A DNA stretch of 64,000 nt, taken from the NCBI GenBank assembly GCA_030407315.1, contig JALQPE010000215.1, positions 62,001 through 126,000 of the forward strand. Direction: 5' to 3'. The stretch is from Asparagopsis taxiformis (Eukaryota; Rhodophyta; Florideophyceae; Bonnemaisoniales; Bonnemaisoniaceae). Of the stretch, positions 53,547 to 63,949 are shown piece by piece. The notes under the pieces are model-generated. The model made no database searches. It saw only the letters and a program-made list of their open reading frames with translations, and was not told the origin of the DNA. Every line of letters starts with the position of its first letter. Within the stretch, counting starts at the first letter, position 1. Position numbers and translations under genes: made by a program.

Positions 53547-56500
53547 ATGGCGGATACGCATTTCAGCAGTTTGTTTTCAACGGTTTGCGGCGATCAAGTG
53601 AGCGCGTCAGCGGAGTCGCGCGGACTCAAGCGCGGCGTCGATGTCAATTTGTTTGCGGACGTGGACGGTGCGGCTGTGCATATTGGGACGGCTTCGGTGA
53701 GCACTGCTGGTGGCGATGTTGGCCTTCCGCGCACGCTGCACAACCACAAGCTGCCGGAAACCGACGAGGCGGACTATATCGTCGTGCGAAACATTGCGAC
53801 TAAGGACAAGTTCAAGGAACTCCCGTTCCCGTACATGTTTGATGGCGCCGAGGGACCGCCGGAGACGATGGGTGGAGCATACGCCGCGGCGTTTTACCCT
53901 TGGGATACTCGGATGATGCGCCCCGCTGCGGAGGATGGCCCTAGCGACATTCGTACCCCTGCTGCAGCGTCAAACTTCAACGCAGCGACGAACCAGGCCA
54001 GCTCGGGACGGATGCCCAGTACCGGTCCGGCAGGCGAAATCACTGGTTCGGGGGGTACGAAGCATCCAGCACGCTCCGTCCCGGTTTCGGGAGGCACGAA
54101 GCGCCCTGCTCGCTCTGCAAGACCCTCCAGTGGAGGCACGAAGCACCCTGCTCGCTCCAACGTCACCGAAGCTACTACGCAGGACGTAACCGAAGTGGAC
54201 GACGAACCGGAGGTGGCGGAAAGCATTCGTGAGCAGCAGGGGACGCAAATTACGGTGCCCAAGTTTGTGACGTCGGATTACGTCGGAGAAGGAGCGACTG
54301 TGCTGGTGAGGCAGCTAGTGGAACCGGCCGTGACCCTTCGGGATGTGAAAGAAGACCACGTGGAGGACCTGCGCAACAATATGTTGGCTGTGGGGTATGT
54401 GAGCTCTTCGCGTATCACTGTGACGGTGCTGAGGTCGCAGAACACGCATCTGCCCGCCGACACGCGTCTGTTCCAGAATGGCAAATTCCATGCCAATGCG
54501 AACGTGACCGTGATCGACGGACTGCATCGTCTCAATGCTATGCATAGCATTGCCGATGACTTCACGCGCCTCACCCGTATGCACAGAACCAAGCTGCCAC
54601 AGGACGCAAACCGCTTGCGCTGGGTTACTCAGCCTCTGGATGTGTACTACCTTCGCCGCAAGGACGACAGTGATCTTCAGCCTCATGAGATCATCCACAA
54701 GAGTGCAGAGTCGAACCATACGACTGGGACGCAACTGACGGAGCGCTCCCTGGTTCGAATCTTGTCGTCCATCCAGCAGTTCATCCGTACGATTGCTGTT
54801 GCAAATAACGTGGAAAACGCTGGCGACTTGCGTGAGTCTGATGTCATCCGAACATTGTTCGAGGCGCAGTTCATGGGGATGATGAATTCAACGAACACGG
54901 CCCGGCGGTGGACGCGTTTGGCTATAGCAACGCTGAAGCATCCTGTTCTCGACGAAGTGTTGCGTGAGCTGAACAATTCCGAGCGCCGCAACGAGATTGG
55001 GATAACGCACCTGGACCACAAGATAGTGCGCGAGTTGCTGGAAGAAAACTTTGTCTTCGTCTTGCGTGGTCTTTCGGAGTACTTGAACCCTGCTCATGGT
55101 GGACGTCCGGATGGACGCTTTGACGTGAACGACTTCTATACATACGTCCGTCGCGTGACTGCAATAGCAAATTCTCTGTACGCTGCGTATGGGCGCCCAA
55201 AGAGTATTATGCGCAAGTCATTTCTGAGCACAGAGATGGCAATTGGGTCGGTTAAGCAGCCGAAGGAGTTGCAATGGCATCTCACCAATGCCATTGCAAT
55301 GTATAGAGGGGACGACCGGAGCAGTGAGGTTCGAATGCGACGGAGAACCACGCGTTTACAGGATTTGGAAACCAACTTGAAAGAGTTTTTCAATCCGACA
55401 TTGAAGAAGAAGACTAAGGCTCGACGCAAACGCCGCCCTTCTGCTGCCAATGTGAGACTCACTCACAAGAAGCAGCGGAATGTCGAACATGAGCCTGCTT
55501 CGCATGGCATCCGCCGCCGTTCACAGCGACTTCGCTCGACGGGGAGCACACGCCTCGAGGAAGAAGAGCCGGTTGTGGTACAACAATCCGCCGGGGAAGA
55601 AGAGCAGGCCGTTGTTGATAAACCCACCGATCAACAACAAGCCACTGCTTCCGGTGATGAGGTTGACGAAGACTCCGCCCGTTCCCCCGATTCTGCCGTT
55701 GAGATTGTCCCCCAAGATAACCAACGTGCTGGTGCGACTCCCTCCAACCAAGAATCTGTCCATACCGCTTCGGACGAGGAAGACAAACAGGGTGCAGACG
55801 TGGGCCAAGTCGAAAGCAAGGGGGTCCGCGAAGTGACAATTACATTCACTGTTCCGGAAGGAGTGGAAGTCGATGAAGACGGTTACATCGTTCGTGACTC
55901 TCCTTCTGAACACGACCTCCTGTTCGACGACCGGATGCCATCTCTTCCCGACGATTTCGAAGTCAAAGACCGAGCTGAAGGGCATCATCTGGCGCAGCGT
56001 CCCGCGGACGTCATCGCATCGGTGAGGGTTGGCTGTCTGCCCCCGATTGAGCTCAGGTTGTTATTGGAGAGTGTGGAAATCGATGAGGAGGGCAGAGAGG
56101 TGAGGTATTTGAAACAAGTGGCGATGGACCCTGTGTTTGAGGGGCTGCATATTCCGGAACAACATCGGGCTCGTCATCTTGTTTTCGAGATCGACACCAT
56201 CTATCCGATGTTTTTCGCAGCGTGGAAGATGGCTGCCAAGGCGATGTGTGAGCCTACATCGACGTTTCTACCCTCGAGGCTGGACTTCGCCAGGTTGCGC
56301 GAATGTCTACAAGCTGGAAGGATTCGTATGAGGCCGGCACTGGTATGGCGTACTTCCACAATTGCCGAACGGAAATCAACGAGCGAGGGTATACGGTGAT
56401 GCACAATTTCGCGGATGTAAGCTACCTCGATGCGTCGGACAAGTTCCCATTTGACTTGGGTCTCATGGAAGAAATTCCTAACCAGGAATTGTTTCGGTAC

Positions 56501-57499
56501 TTTTTGGGAACGTGGGAGGGGGAGGAGGTGCACAAGGACCCTGGGAACCGGCAGCTGTGGAGTCCCATTGTCAATACTGGGGACGATGAAACAGATGAGA
56601 AGAACCGGAATGAGGGGAGGGCTCGCTTCACGTCTACGCGCCACTGCCTGGTTGATATGCCGAGAACGATGAGACGCATATCGACCGGTTCAAGTTTGTG
56701 ACGCGGCGAGCCCTGCTGGATGTGTGGTTGGGAATCCTTGTCCGGCTGATAGGGCTGGAGGAGTGCGGTTTACCGGGAGAAAAACTTGTCATGCCGGCAT
56801 CTGGGGGACGGTTTTTGATAACGGGAAAGGGGTGTCCTCGGCAGGTCCCACACAATGATTTCCCTGTTCCTCCTCGCGACCGCAAAGATCAACTTCCGGG
56901 TTACTTGTTATTGCCAACGGAGATGACCCATTCCCTATCTGGGTGTGTCCAGGGTCCCACAAGTACGTCTTTTCCAAAGCGCTGGAATTAGATATGTACG
57001 CCAAGACGATGAAGCTGAAGAAGGTAATCGTTCCGCCACGTTCAGTCTTCATCGGTCACGGCCATGTACAACATGCCGGGGCAGGGCATGTCGACAGAGT
57101 TGTGTCACACACGACAACGAGGTATCACACGTATTTCAGGAATGCGTCGTATCCGATTCCCGACAATGTTTCGTTTGGTTTCATCAGGCGGTTGGGATTC
57201 GAAGAAGAAGTAATCGCCAATGCTCCGCGCCGGTCTGCCAGGCAAAGTCAACCGGCACCTGTCAATGTTCGCCACAAGACAGTTGTTCCCATCCCGGTCA
57301 AGAAAGATCGTAGGCCGAAGACAGGGCAACTCGGAATCATGCGGATGAAGACGACAGAAGCTCCCAAGAAGAGAACCCTCACACCGGGTCAAAATTCATC
57401 TTGAGCTATTCAACTCCACAGTTGCCGATAACGCCTATTCTGCCGGGAGATCCTGAATATAGTGAGGACGAAGAGGAAGAACAATTTTCCGACGGCTAG
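53547..57499 (+). pseudogene. ParB-like domain fused to 2OG-Fe(II) oxygenase, several frameshifts
   Basis: The first ATG in frame is 53547 (MADTHFSSLF). The ParB-like part has VKEDHVEDLRNNMLAVGY and the signature VIDGLHRLNAM (DGLHR at 324-328), followed by helical segments and a long acidic/Gln-rich linker. The frame ends at 56399, but oxygenase coding starts before that in another phase (INERGYTVMHNF), moves phase again near 56660 and near 56905, and once more near 57390 to reach an acidic tail ending at 57499 (EYSEDEEEEQFSDG). Oxygenase residues are kept: PHNDF (56851-56859), distal His in HVQHAGAG (57072-57074), Arg in TRYHTYF. The same fusion occurs at 14556-17681. Indel decay is most likely; sequencing errors are possible. 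Confidence 0.78.
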
Positions 57500-57770
57500 A
57501 TAGCTTAACAACTACTACTTTGGTAAACAATTATCGAGAATATATCATCTCCTTTATCACTTCCAATCTATGAACCTAGTATAATGTACTTCCGTTCCAT
57601 GCTTTCAAACTAGATTGTCCATTCCCTCGTGGGTTGGAGCATGATTTCCAGGACGATTCCCTCACATCTCTAGACTCGATGGTCTATGGTAGAAATAGCA
57701 GAACAATTGGGTTTGTACGTGCTTCATCGCCTACTTGCTTCCGTAATGGGTGGACGTGCACGATACACGA
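57500..57770. other. 3' flank of ParB-oxygenase, no gene seen
   Basis: A short spacer before the next palindromic module; nothing recognisable. Confidence 0.5.
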
Positions 57771-57774
57771 TCAA

Positions 57775-58480
57775 CCTGAAATGGACGTCCGGTGGATGTC
57801 CAGCTCAGATGCATTGCTGGCCAGCCCAGAAACTCTACAATTCAGGGCAGAAAAAAATATTGCAAAAACATCGATTTGGGCGGTCGATTGTGCCGTACGG
57901 CACACCCCCATCTCAAAAACATGTTCACATGTGCATGTTTTTGAGAATAGCCCAATTTTAATTCAAATCAGGGCGTCTAATTTGGCCACAACGGCCCAGA
58001 ACCGGAGCCGCCGCCCGAGCGGGGTCATCACTGGCTTCTGTAAGCACTAACTGTGAGGCTAAATGGCGCCGAAAGATGGGTCGATTCCAGGCTTGAAGCC
58101 TAAGTTATGCTTGGGTGACATCTTTTCCCTGTTTCATCATGGTCCCGCCTTACTCCCTCACACAAACACTACTCACCCATCACGTTACTCATATTCCGTG
58201 TACTTTGTATTAGTAGTGAACCCGCTGGCTTAGTTTCTGCAATGCGTGGATGTAGGCAGCACACGACCAACCTGAAATGGACGTCCGGTGGATGTCCAGC
58301 TCAGATGCACTGCTGGCCAGCCCAGAAATTCTAAAATTTCGGGCACAAAAAATCTTGCAAAAATCAACGATTTGGGCGGTCGATTGTGCCGTACGGCACA
58401 CCCCCATCTCAAAAACATGTTCACATGTGCATGTTTTTTGAGAATAGCCCAAATTTTAATTCAAATCAGGGTGTCTAATT
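57775..58480 (+). repeat. Two GTGCCGTACGGCAC modules near the right end of R
   Basis: Palindromes at 57890-57903 and 58386-58399, about 496 bp apart, each inside a full module with a GGCCACAACGGCC tail. A palindrome-less third partial copy follows near 58720-58800. This is the arrangement duplicated in inverted form in L. Confidence 0.93.
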
Positions 58481-59171
58481 TGGCCACAACGGCCCCAGGA
58501 ACCGACCGCCGGCCCCGATCGGGGGCTATCACTGGCGTCTGTAAGCACAAACTGTAAGCCGGAGCCGGCTGCCGCCCCGATCGGGGCTATCACTGGCTTC
58601 TATTAGCACCAACTGTAAGCCAAAATCGCGTCTCACGAAGGGTCGATTTCAGGCTCAACACGTCAGGGAAAGGTCTTGGTCCTTGTTTCATCATGGTCCC
58701 GCCCCACCTCTCGCGACCAACCTGAAATGGACGTCCGGTGGATGTCCAGCTCGATTGCATTGCTGGCCAGCCCAGAAATTCTAAAATTTCCGAAAAATCA
58801 ATTTGGTGGCCCAGCATCTCCTGTGCCGAAAATTCCCGCACTCAGTTCTGATATACGTCTAGACTTGTTTCCCACTTGTACGCATCAGGGAAGGCGTCAC
58901 GGAAGGTTGACACTACGCTACTTGTGTACCGCGTCGTCTGAAATAGCGAGTAGTGTTTGTTGTATAGTTGTGGAGTATGCGTCTAGTGGTTTGTAAAGCT
59001 TGCAGAACGGGATAGGGATGTGGGTGGCCCTATTTTATGAATACATGAGTACCAATATTCAGGGTTGACAAAGCGGAAAGGCATAGGCTCATACATGTTT
59101 GAGATTGCATAGTAGAGAAAATATTTTCATCGAAATTTACATGGAGCAGATGGAGGTTTTAAGGATGAGGT

Positions 59172-59432
59172 ATGAGAGGAAGAAAATTCTTCTGTGGTAT
59201 GAGGATGTGTTCTGTGGGGGGATGGAATCTTGGATGGTACAGGGGGAGGTGGAAATGTACGGAGTGCGGGTTTAGAATGGATTGTGATTCGGAGAGGAGT
59301 GCCGACAAGCATATTATGGGGATTGGGGAGACGCTGCGGGGTGTTGGGGTAGTGAGGGCGGAGGAGGTGTTTAGGTGGGACCGTAGGAGGGTGCGGTTGA
59401 AGGCGCCGAGAGGAGGGGTTTTTAGGAAGTGA
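59172..59432 (+). CDS. Possible small zinc-finger protein in the R end
   Basis: An 86-aa frame with WKCTECGFRMDCDSERS, then ADKHIMGIGE and a basic tail. It is the counterpart of the frame at 26977-27294 in L, keeps the phase, and shows mostly conservative differences (LE to MD). It could be a remnant finger of a longer protein. No start signal or family supports it strongly. Confidence 0.35.
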   Translation: MRGRKFFCGMRMCSVGGWNLGWYRGRWKCTECGFRMDCDSERSADKHIMGIGETLRGVGVVRAEEVFRWDRRRVRLKAPRGGVFRK

Positions 59433-60398
59433 GGAGAAAGAAGGGGAGGGGTGGCGTCTGTTCTGGCTGTGGTGAGTGGGGATGTGATGGAGAAGAAGGG
59501 GTTTATTGTATTTGGGGAGGGAGGGGAGTGGGAGGAAGGGTGCGAAGTGGGGGGTTGATATGTGTTTCAGAGCGGGAGGTTTCTGGGGATACGGCGGGGA
59601 GCCACCCCGCAGTGCGGGAGCGTGGGCCGGTGGTGGTGGTGTATACGGTATCGAAGATGCGGATGGCGTGGGGGCATGGAGCAGCTGAGGGAGGGAGGGG
59701 TGGAGCAGGTCGGGTACGGGATGGGGAGTGAGAGGTTTTGGAAGAGTAAGCTGCAGGGGAAGTTTGTGTAGAGGGCGAAGGAGAGGGGTTGAGGGTAGAG
59801 GAGAGAGGGTACTGAAGAACAATACGTTTCAAAGGTGATGGGGGAGAGCATGGTCGAGGAGATAGGGGGTGTTTTGCCCTATTCTGAGGTAGTATGAGGA
59901 CTGGTTATACGAAATCTGTACGGTAGAGCAGAAAAGTAGGTATGGAATGGAGGTGTGCACCGTGGAAGCGGGGATAGGTATCTGAAAATGCGTGCTAGAG
60001 TGGTATTGGGGGTGTTTGAGGTACAGTACGGGGGAGGTGAGCACCAACAGGAAGGGGGTGTGAGCGAGAGGATGAAAAAATTAAAGACGAAATTGGAGTC
60101 GACCGACAAGGAAAAATAGAGTGGTCGCCGTGATGGATGCGGACATCCATGTCGAGCACGGCGGCAGAAATTTCTGGGGTCGAAATTTTTGAATTTCTGA
60201 ACCGGCGCCCGTCCTAGGTGGACATAGACATGGCGGAAGTCCATCCCGAGGGGGACATCCGTGGTACTAGAAACAATGAATGTCGCCCTAGTAATACTAG
60301 ACGTACTAGACCGCATGGACGTCCAGTTCTAGGCGGACATCCAAAAATACTGGAGAACATGGACGTCCGCCTAGTAATACTAGGTGTACTAGAGGTTG

Positions 60399-60432
60399 TG
60401 GACGTCCGCGTCCATTTCCGAGAACACAGACG
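60399..60432. repeat. Terminal inverted repeat of R, right
   Basis: From the outside in it reads CGTCTGTGTTCTCGGAAATG then GGACGCGGACGTCC, matching the left end of L. It interrupts the gypsy reverse transcriptase. Confidence 0.9.
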
Positions 60433-62009
60433 TGGAACGTGGCCGGAGCATTCTTCAAGCCAAAAGGAAGGCGTTTGAAACGGTATGTCCCCAAGTGGGA
60501 GGTAAACGCCGTCTTGTCACGGTCGTCCTGTGCAACGGGTATCTGCCAGTACCCAGAGTTACAATCTAAGGTAGTGAATACCTGGGCATCTCCGAGGGAG
60601 TCAATACAATCGTCCATTCGTGGAAGGGGGTACACATCATTGACAGTGATGTCGTTAAGACCCCTATAGTCGACGCAAAAGCGTAATTTACCATCCTTCT
60701 TCGGGACAAGTACAACCGGGCTAGCCCATTCGGAGGTCGAAGGTTCGATCACTCCTTTTTCCAGCATGCTGGTAATTTCCTTACGCGCAATCTCTCGTCG
60801 AGCGGATCCCATCCGATAGGGTTGTTGCCGCCTGGGCTTGCTCCCTTCCATAATATCGATTCGGTGTTCCGTAGCACGGATATCTCCCAGGGATCCATCC
60901 CACATAGACTCGTGGTGAGACAACATTTCGAGGATGCTCTCCCGCAACGGGGCTTGACCAAGATGGTCGAGAGAGACTTCTTGCTTCCAGCTTAATGGTC
61001 GAGTGGCATCAGCCTCAGTCCCCTGAGGGAGAGTGGTTGCCACAGGGAAGGCTTGTTGGGAGGAGGTCGGACGGCGGAGAGCCAGGGGGCGCATCGGCCG
61101 TTCGGGCGCCCGAAGGGCGTAGCCTATGAATGTTCCTTTTGGGAGGTACTTGTCGGACATACCGAAGTTAGTTAAGATAGTTAGGAATTCCTGTCGCGGG
61201 ATGACTTCCTTAACCCCATTTGGGATGGAGACTCGGTGTCGTTGAAGGATCCGATCTCTCGGGATGAGTATACTCAAGCCGCCGCCGGCGCACACGACAG
61301 TGGTTGTTACTTGACTTCGCGGGGGAATAGTCACACTGTGTGATAATCGAATGCCGTGAGACTGGCGGTCTAGGTTAATCCCGTTAGAGGGTCGCGGGGC
61401 ATCCACGTAGCACGAGAGAGCGGGGGATGTTTTACGTACAGACGACATCACTAGGATAGCTATCGAGCCGCCGTCGTGAATATCGATTCGTTGGGCCCGG
61501 CACCTAATTGCGTCTACGTGGTTATTCATTGCCCCAGTTCCCAAGATGAGGGGTACGGCCAATCTAGGCGCGACGAAGAATTCTTCCTCAAAGGATTTGT
61601 AGCCTAACTGTAGAGTCAGTTTGATCTTGCCAGTTATCCGCAGAGGGTTGCCGTTGGCATCGGCCAATTGTGGAACTTTTCCCGTCGGGACTTGAAACTG
61701 TTCCCAGTTGCTGGGTAAGCTCTTTTCGTGGATGACCGATGGTCCGGACCCGGTGTCCATCACCATACGCATAGGCGTGAGGACTGACGGATCGAGTCCG
61801 ATGGAACCCATTACTACGTAATGGGCGGCCTTAAGCAAGCATGAGGCTCTCGGCCTTTTTGTTCGAGTCCCTGTGGGGGAGCCCGAGTGGTTTGGTGTCT
61901 GGCAAGGCAGTTGTCCCCCGAAGGGATAGACCTTTGCCTGTGGAGGTGGTCGTGGTGAGATGTCCACTGAATAGCGTAATCGCTCCACCTCCTGACGGGA
62001 GTGCGACAC
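60433..62009 (-). pseudogene. Ty3/gypsy pol, truncated in reverse transcriptase
   Basis: The frame has an aspartic protease (VMDTGSGPSVI, then LILGTGAM) and a reverse transcriptase N-terminal half (EWASPVVLVPKKDGKLRFCV, DYRGLNDITV, FTTLDCNSGYWQI, FKRLPFGLKNAPATF). It stops at the R terminus, so the YxDD catalytic block, RNase H and integrase are absent. Pol is in the -1 phase relative to gag, whose last codons pass through GGAAAAC just before the gag stop at 62024. A -1 frameshift there is plausible as the normal means of expression. The rest of this element is not in the window. Confidence 0.92.
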
Positions 62010-62023
62010 CTCACTCCCCGTCG

Positions 62024-63949
62024 CTAGTTTTCCGACGACGTTTCGGAGTCGTCGGAGGTTTCTAAGGCGTCGGCAACGTCTTGAGCCGTTACGGAAGATC
62101 TGTTACATTCTAAAACGTCTCGCCTCAGAGGGCCAGGTTTGGGATGATTTTCGTCATCGGCGAACGCAACCATGCGTGTTGGAGGGTTTGACCGTTGGAG
62201 AACTGCCTTAGGGTAATCCCTTTTTCGGTTGAACCGGTCGGACTGGCGCTGTTGGCGGCGCATGACCTGTTCCGGTTCTTGTGGGTAAGCGTAGTTCGCA
62301 AAGGCGAAGTAGGTTCCCACAGAGGGCGGTAGGTAAGGGCAAGTGTATAGCACGTGCCCCGGTTGGCGACAGCCAGAGCATCTCCAGGTAACAGCCCCCT
62401 CGGGGATCATAGACTCAGCGAGCTTAAGATGTTCTCCCGTTAGGGTAGGGGCCTGCATTGGAGCACCCATTGAATTCCCAGAAGGGATAGGTAAAGTCGG
62501 CGGTGGGGTCCGCGGTGTCGCGGACGGCTCCCCGGGTACGGTGGCGAGCATCGCTTTGCGTTTGCGATCGGCAATTTCCCGGGTAGGGTAAGCCTTTGGC
62601 TTTGCAGGTAGCGAAGCTCGTAGAGAGTCCCCGAGTCCTTGAGCAAGGTTACGGACAGCGAGAAAGTCTTCTCCGCCGGAGCGGCCGATTGTAACCTTGA
62701 CGGTGTGCTTAACCTCTGGGCGTAGGCCCTTGAGGTAGTAGTTGACCAAGTCTCTTTCCGAGAAGACGTTCGCACACAGGAGGGCAGCGTCCTGCAGTCT
62801 GTCTGCGTACATAGCTTCATCTTCATCCGGGCCTTGCCGAATACGCGTCACCGCATCATAGGCGTCCGCCAAGACGTTGTCCGTCGCATAGCGAGCCAGA
62901 AGGGCGTTAACGGCTTGAGGCCAAGTGATCTGCTGATGCAGGTGGTTGAGAAGCTTGCGCTTTCGCGCCTCAGCGGCGATAAACCGTTGAGGTTCTCCTT
63001 ATAGGAAATACTTGAGTAACTTGGTAGCTTCTCCTTCCGAGACTCCGCATGAATCACATGCATCTTGAAATTCCGCGAGGAACCGGAGGATGTCGATAGG
63101 TTCCGTACCATCGAACGGCGTTAGTGACGCATTAAAATTACGGATCTTCTCCGTTAACTTGTATAAGCTTCGTGGTTTCCCCATTGGGGTGTCGGTCGTT
63201 AAGGACTTGTTCTTGAGTCGGTAGTACCGATAGGAGACCACCTGGTCGAATGCAGGTTCGCGAGCCTTCAGGGGTACTAAGCCTTCTTCAAGAGGTCCTT
63301 CCTCATCGTCCCACGAGGGGTTTTCCGGTTCTATTCCGGTGGCACGGGAGTGTTGTCTCGTGCGAGAGATGTTCCCTGTCTGGGATAGCGACTCAGCGAG
63401 GGCGTCCACACGGTCGGACAGGTGTCGGGTCGCTTCTGCGACTTGATCCAATCGGGGATCTTCTTCTTCCTCCCTACTGGGTGTAGGGTCGGGGGAGTCA
63501 GCCGATCGGGTGCGGCGCGAAGGTAACTCCTGTTGTCCTAACGGACTGGAATTAAAGCCGTGAATCGAGAGCTCCTCCAGACGAGTTTCCAAACGGGACA
63601 CGCGTTTAGCGAATTCGGCTTTGACCTGCATCCAGGTTTCCGCTAAGAACTCGGCGTCCCGATCTTGGGTGGCTTCTCGGCTGGCGGCCAGCAATTTTGG
63701 CTCGACCAATTCCATTACGGTTTCGACCGTGGCGTCTATGATCTCTGCCCTGCGGTCTTGAACAGTCTTCTCGACGACGGTGCTGAATTCAGCCTTGAAC
63801 TCTTCCAACCGTTCGTTGAAGATCCGGTCAGCCCGATCTTGTAGGGTGTTGATCACCACGCCTTCTTCGGCGATCAGATCCGAATCGGATAAGTCACTAG
63901 CAGGCGCGATGTCCTCACTAGAGGGTCCTGTTGTAGGGTTACGAGGCAT
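62024..63949 (-). pseudogene. Ty3/gypsy gag with one in-frame stop
   Basis: Gag from ATG 63949 (MPRNPTTGPSSED). It has a Glu-rich coiled-coil N-terminus, a capsid-like region (FNASLTPFDGTEPIDILRFL), then TAA at 62999-63001, after which coding resumes in the same phase (GEPQRFIAAEARKRKLLNHL, YLKGLRPEV). A CCHC knuckle, CSGCRQPGHVLYTC, marks the nucleocapsid. The stop replaces what is probably a Gln codon. The gene ends at 62024 just before pol. Confidence 0.88.

Larger units (their letters stand above)
39419..60432 (+). mobile_element. Element R: 21-kb transposon with transposase, methyltransferase-SET and ParB-oxygenase genes
   Basis: The termini are inverted repeats starting CGTCTGTGTT(T/C)TCGGAA; the bases just outside are TG on both sides. 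The ends carry subterminal 43-bp repeats (left) and CTAGTA motifs (right). Inside are a Plavaka-like transposase, a coiled-coil gene, the methyltransferase-SET gene and the ParB-oxygenase pseudogene. Copies of the GTGCCGTACGGCAC module stand on both sides of the methyltransferase-SET gene, upstream of and after the ParB-oxygenase gene, and near the right end. The left flank is copia gag while the right flank is gypsy reverse transcriptase, so it is not a simple insertion (see findings). The termini do not start with CACTA. Confidence 0.87.

Noticed and set aside
39417..60434. R read as a simple single insertion with TG target duplication
   Set aside because: The flanks are different retroelements, and joining them gives no sensible copia or gypsy frame, so the matching TG cannot be taken as proof of one event.
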